Below are positions 5,799-9,068 of a DNA stretch of 9,068 nt, one piece after another. Location: NCBI GenBank assembly GCA_003155705.1, contig PMEC01000076.1, positions 1 through 9,068 on the forward strand, given 5' to 3'. Position numbers and translations under genes: made by a program. The notes below the pieces were generated by a model. The model was given only the letters and a program-made list of their open reading frames with translations. It made no database searches and was not told where the DNA came from. The first letter of the stretch is position 1. Every line of letters begins with the position of its first letter. The DNA is from Bacteroidales bacterium. GTDB taxonomy: Bacteria > Bacteroidota > Bacteroidia > Bacteroidales > VadinHA17.

Positions 5799-8700
5799 TC
5801 ATTTTCTGAACTTAAAATTTTCAAAAAACTTAACCACCATTCCCAATAATTCATAATAAAGCAAGATGTAAAGAAAAACTGTACTGAGCAGAACAATGGT
5901 GATATTAAAGATAAAAGTATCTGTCAGAATACCAAAAATATATTTGGAAGGTGCAAAGAAATGAGTTCTGAAACTCAAAAAACCTCTCTTTTCCGGATCA
6001 AGATAAATCGGTTCATAATTCTGAACATAGTTATTCTTGTACTCAAGAATTCTGTCCCTCTCATAATACTTCGTAACTATTTCCTCGAGTTTCTCATTTC
6101 TATATGAATTTTCGAGTTTTTTAATTTCAGTTTTATTTTTTAGAAAAAAATTATCCCAGTCATTTGTCGCCTTGTTTCCGAACTGATCAAATGTACTTCC
6201 GACAAAATTTAAATATTTCTGAAGGTTTACATAAATAACATGATTATATTTCTCGGGAGTAAGATCATTCAGATTTTTAAATGGTTGCAGTGTATGGTAT
6301 TTTCTTGTAAGCTTTTCCAGTTCATTTTTAATCAATGCCAGCTTGTCTGAATTTCTAATATTATCAATCCTTGGCGCTCTTCCCGGATCGACCCTGGCCT
6401 GTAACGCGCTCATATATAGCGAGTCGGTTTTTTCAAGAGCCGAAATAAGATGTGGAATTAGATTAATGGAATAATAATAGGCAATACTTTGATCTTTTTT
6501 TATGTCATATACTCGTCTCCCGTACTGGCTGTCACTGAACTGATTATACTCATTGTCTTTAAACTGGCTGACCATAAGGGCTTCATAAGTCCATCTTGTA
6601 GGCATAAGCTCGGCAATAACAGGCACTTTGTCGACACTTCCAATCTTCCGGTTCAGTTTATCGAATGGAAACATTGCACCACTCAGAACCATCATGGGGA
6701 TTATTATCAAAGGAATTACAATATATATTGTGATTGCTGAATTAAAGCTAGCAGAGATGTTCAATCCCAGCATATTAGCACAAAATGCAGTTACAAAAAG
6801 GGCTAGAAAATATTGCAAAAACAGTCCTTTTATTTCGAGGATTGAATTAGCAATTATCAGGAAGAGCAGAACCTGGATTACCGATATACAAATTAGTATT
6901 ACAACTTTGGATGTCAGGTAACTATGCCGGCTCAGGCTAAGAAAACGTTCCCTTTTCAGGATCTTCCTGTCACGGAAGATCTCTTCTGCACTTATTGTAA
7001 GCCCAAGAAAGAGCGCGACTATCAGGCTCATAAAGATATATATAGGAATATTCTCATTTTCAAAGAATACATACTGTACTGAATTGGGGTCGGGGATATA
7101 CCTTATGATGAAAGAGAGAATAAATCCAAGAACAGGCGCTTCAAGTAACGTAAGGAGTAAATACTGTCGGTTTGCAACTTTACTTCTGAAATCCCTCGAG
7201 AGATAAATTATAAACTGCCTGAAAAGGGAGGGTCTTTCCAGGTTTTTATGAGGTGGATCTTTTATTTCCGGAACATTTGTAACCGGATACTTCAAAATGA
7301 AAGAATTAGCCCATTCTGAAGGCTTTACCCTGCGTTTTTCAGTATACCTTCCGAATTCATCGACGACCTGTATATCAACAATATTAAAAATTGACTCAGG
7401 ATTAACATTTCCGCATGATGGACATTCACCTATCGATGAGTTGATCTGAGCACTAAGGGTTTTAAAATAAATGACAGATTCCACGGGATTGCCAAAATAT
7501 ATCATATAACCACCCTGATCAAGAATGATTATTTTATCGAACATTTTGAATATTTCTGAAGATGGCTGGTGAATAACCGTTACAATAAGTTTGCCTTTTA
7601 AGGTGAGATCCCGAAGAAGATCCATAAGGTTTTCGGAGTCCCTTGATGAAAGCCCTGAAGTGGGTTCATCAAGAAATAAAACTGACGGCTCTCTTATAAG
7701 TTCAAGGGCGATGTTCAATCTTTTTCGCTGACCGCCACTGATAACCTTATTTAACGGAGAACCTACTTTCAGATTGCGTTTTTCAGATAAACCCAGGTTG
7801 GCAAGTGTCTGATTGACAAGCTTTGTGATCTCCTCATTAGTCTTTTTGCCAAAACATTGACATGCAGCATAATACAGGTTTTCAAAGACAGTAAGATCTT
7901 CAATTAGCAGGTCGTCCTGGGGAACATATCCCAATACACCTTCAATAGCTTCATAATCTTTGTTAATATCCAGTCCGTTTATTTTTACAGTTCCGGAGGT
8001 AGGAATCTGTACGCCGCTCATCAGGTTTAGCAGGGTGGTTTTTCCTGATCCACTGGCGCCTAGAATGCCAATAAGTTTCCCCTCTTCAACTGAAAAATTC
8101 ACATTGTTAACAGCGACATGACCTTCCCTAAATTTATACGTAAGATTTTCTACGTTAAAGGAGAGCTTATAGATATTAATCTCAGAAAGGAAGCTTGAAC
8201 TGATGTCGCTGTAATAAATCGGATGTCCTTGCCTGGATTTTACTGATCCTCCTTTAGCAAAAGAATATACCTGTCTTGAAAATATTGGAAGCCCGTTAAG
8301 GTACAACTGATCAGTTGAATAGTACTTTATAAAATAAAGATCCACACTTGAAATTCGCAGGACCAAGATTGTTGTATCCTGATAACCGGTACGCATCTTT
8401 TTGCAGATTTCACACTCCTCCTCTCCCGGTCTGAGTATCAGAATAGCCGGACTATCAAGCTTTTCAGGCTTATCGTTTTTTATATATTGTTCAATCGCAG
8501 CGAATTCATCCTGGGAAATTTTAAATACTTCAGCAACAGTAGTTATAATATTCATCCTCTGGAGGGTGAACTTACGGTCGGCATTTACCAGCTCATACAG
8601 CCTCATCAGAACAACTACTTTCTGTTCCTGATTAAGAGTCCGGTTTATTTTTTTACATATTCCAAGTATTTTAACCGAATCTTTTACCGAAGGAGCAGAT

Positions 8701-8900
8701 ATAACCTGTTTAACCTTGTGCTTCAGAACCGGACCTGCAAGTTGATCGAAAAGATCAAGATATTCGCTTACAGCTTCTTTACTCAGTTGTTTGTTAAGAA
8801 AGTCAGATACATAGTCTCTCTCATTAAGAAGCATTCCTTCGTCCTGCTTCACAATCAGGGCGAAAAGTTCCATCAGCGCTTTCAGAATTTCTTCACTCAT
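5799..8900 (-). CDS. TerB-like/FHA-like/ABCG-type ABC half-transporter fusion (ATPase plus permease)
   Basis: This 1033-residue protein joins several parts. Residues about 1-145 are helical and resemble a TerB-like domain. Residues about 150-235 are strand-rich with two FHA-like C-terminal features, YLNGLPI (200-206) and FAKGGSVKS (214-222), but without the phosphopeptide-binding residues. The ATPase (about 247-480) has Walker A GASGSGKT (281-288), Q-loop VPQDD (326-330), signature ISGGQ (387-391), Walker B VLFLDEP (407-413), D-loop SGLSS (415-419) and H-loop histidine H444 in IHQPSSEIF, the ABCG subfamily pattern. The permease follows with helices near 581-600, 618-638, 664-686, 693-715, 722-744 and 996-1017; about 250 residues lie between helices 5 and 6. 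It should work as a homodimeric exporter in the inner membrane. The substrate is unknown; ABCG relatives move lipids and hydrophobic molecules. The start is supported by AAAGG 9 bases upstream. It lies 48 bases after the YbhN-like gene. Confidence 0.93.
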   Translation of the reverse strand: MSEEILKALMELFALIVKQDEGMLLNERDYVSDFLNKQLSKEAVSEYLDLFDQLAGPVLKHKVKQVISAPSVKDSVKILGICKKINRTLNQEQKVVVLMRLYELVNADRKFTLQRMNIITTVAEVFKISQDEFAAIEQYIKNDKPEKLDSPAILILRPGEEECEICKKMRTGYQDTTILVLRISSVDLYFIKYYSTDQLYLNGLPIFSRQVYSFAKGGSVKSRQGHPIYYSDISSSFLSEINIYKLSFNVENLTYKFREGHVAVNNVNFSVEEGKLIGILGASGSGKTTLLNLMSGVQIPTSGTVKINGLDINKDYEAIEGVLGYVPQDDLLIEDLTVFENLYYAACQCFGKKTNEEITKLVNQTLANLGLSEKRNLKVGSPLNKVISGGQRKRLNIALELIREPSVLFLDEPTSGLSSRDSENLMDLLRDLTLKGKLIVTVIHQPSSEIFKMFDKIIILDQGGYMIYFGNPVESVIYFKTLSAQINSSIGECPSCGNVNPESIFNIVDIQVVDEFGRYTEKRRVKPSEWANSFILKYPVTNVPEIKDPPHKNLERPSLFRQFIIYLSRDFRSKVANRQYLLLTLLEAPVLGFILSFIIRYIPDPNSVQYVFFENENIPIYIFMSLIVALFLGLTISAEEIFRDRKILKRERFLSLSRHSYLTSKVVILICISVIQVLLFLIIANSILEIKGLFLQYFLALFVTAFCANMLGLNISASFNSAITIYIVIPLIIIPMMVLSGAMFPFDKLNRKIGSVDKVPVIAELMPTRWTYEALMVSQFKDNEYNQFSDSQYGRRVYDIKKDQSIAYYYSINLIPHLISALEKTDSLYMSALQARVDPGRAPRIDNIRNSDKLALIKNELEKLTRKYHTLQPFKNLNDLTPEKYNHVIYVNLQKYLNFVGSTFDQFGNKATNDWDNFFLKNKTEIKKLENSYRNEKLEEIVTKYYERDRILEYKNNYVQNYEPIYLDPEKRGFLSFRTHFFAPSKYIFGILTDTFIFNITIVLLSTVFLYILLYYELLGMVVKFFENFKFRK

Positions 8901-8948
8901 AAGAGAGAGACCTTTATGATTTTCTGTAAAAACCCAAGTTAGTAAAAA

Positions 8949-9068
8949 CTATTTCTTTTTTACAATTGTCGGAATAAATTTTCTTTCTATCCATGAAGGA
9001 ATAATTATTGCTCCTGCAATCAGAAAGGGATAATAGCTGATAATCCTCCAGATAACTGCCATGGCAAG
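8949..9068 (-). CDS. YbhN/MprF-like membrane protein (lysylphosphatidylglycerol synthase TM-region type), C-terminal fragment
   Basis: The last 39 codons and the TAG stop (8951 to 8949) are visible; the gene starts outside the right edge. The visible end reads AVIWRIISYYPFLIAGAIII (residues 4-23), then PSWIERKF and a lysine-rich tail ending KKK. A final membrane helix preceded by W-R-x-I-S-Y-Y-P is typical of the Bacteroidota members of the flippase-like YbhN/AglD/MprF membrane family (PF03706), whose proteins are linked to moving or modifying membrane lipids. The lysine-rich tail suggests that the C-terminus is cytoplasmic. The stop lies 48 bases before the ABC transporter start on the same strand, so it is probably the upstream gene of the same transcription unit. 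The short fragment makes the family call moderate. Confidence 0.6.
   Translation of the reverse strand, partial: LAMAVIWRIISYYPFLIAGAIIIPSWIERKFIPTIVKKK

Noticed and set aside
5745..5849. Plus-strand 34-codon frame starting at ATG 5745, with AGGAGG directly before it
   Set aside because: The AGGAGG has essentially no spacing to the ATG, most of the frame's last third lies antisense to the ABC transporter's end, and the peptide has no recognisable features.
6489..6921. Two overlapping plus-strand frames of 83 and 97 codons
   Set aside because: Both are antisense to the permease part of the ABC transporter, where the minus-strand frame gives clear membrane helices.
8487..8942. Plus-strand 151-codon frame
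   Set aside because: It lies antisense to the strongly supported N-terminal part of the ABC transporter and its product has no coherent domain character.
8901..8948. Promoter-like TAACTTGG on the minus strand before the ABC transporter
   Set aside because: It differs from TAnnTTTG at a core position and the gap is only 48 bases, so read-through from the YbhN-like gene is the simpler view.

Overview
The window looks like a chromosomal segment of a Bacteroidota bacterium, probably of the order Bacteroidales or a relative. The evidence is the gene families present (a TMEM260-like/DUF2723 glycosyltransferase, a DUF6427-like membrane protein beside purD, a TerB-like/ABCG half-transporter fusion), the AT-rich coding sequence, starts mostly without Shine-Dalgarno sequences, and two copies of an octamer (TACATTTG) that fits the Bacteroidota -7 promoter consensus TAnnTTTG. 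It is densely coding: no gap exceeds about 75 bases. I see no RNA gene, insertion sequence, CRISPR array or phage feature.

Left half, plus strand (1-4358): the 3' part of a large membrane glycosyltransferase of the DUF2723/TMEM260-like family runs in from the left edge. A small NodB-type polysaccharide deacetylase follows after 2 bases. After a 71-base gap with a T8 run and a promoter-like TACATTTG comes purD (GAR synthetase, purine synthesis), then 5 bases later a roughly ten-helix membrane protein resembling the DUF6427 family.

Right half, minus strand (4368-9068): the last 39 codons of a YbhN/MprF-like membrane protein (lysylphosphatidylglycerol synthase TM-region type) enter from the right edge. 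Next comes a 1033-residue protein joining a TerB-like helical domain, a degenerate FHA-like segment, an ABCG-type ATPase and a six-helix permease with an insert of about 250 residues before the last helix. A lipoprotein of unknown family and a small secreted protein of unknown family follow, only 1 base apart. The two halves converge, with stop codons 9 bases apart under a short inverted repeat.

The most interesting unit is the minus-strand cluster: a likely cell-envelope export or remodelling system made of a sensor-like ABCG half-transporter and two uncharacterised exported proteins. Its substrate cannot be read from the sequence. The rest is ordinary housekeeping and envelope-glycan material.
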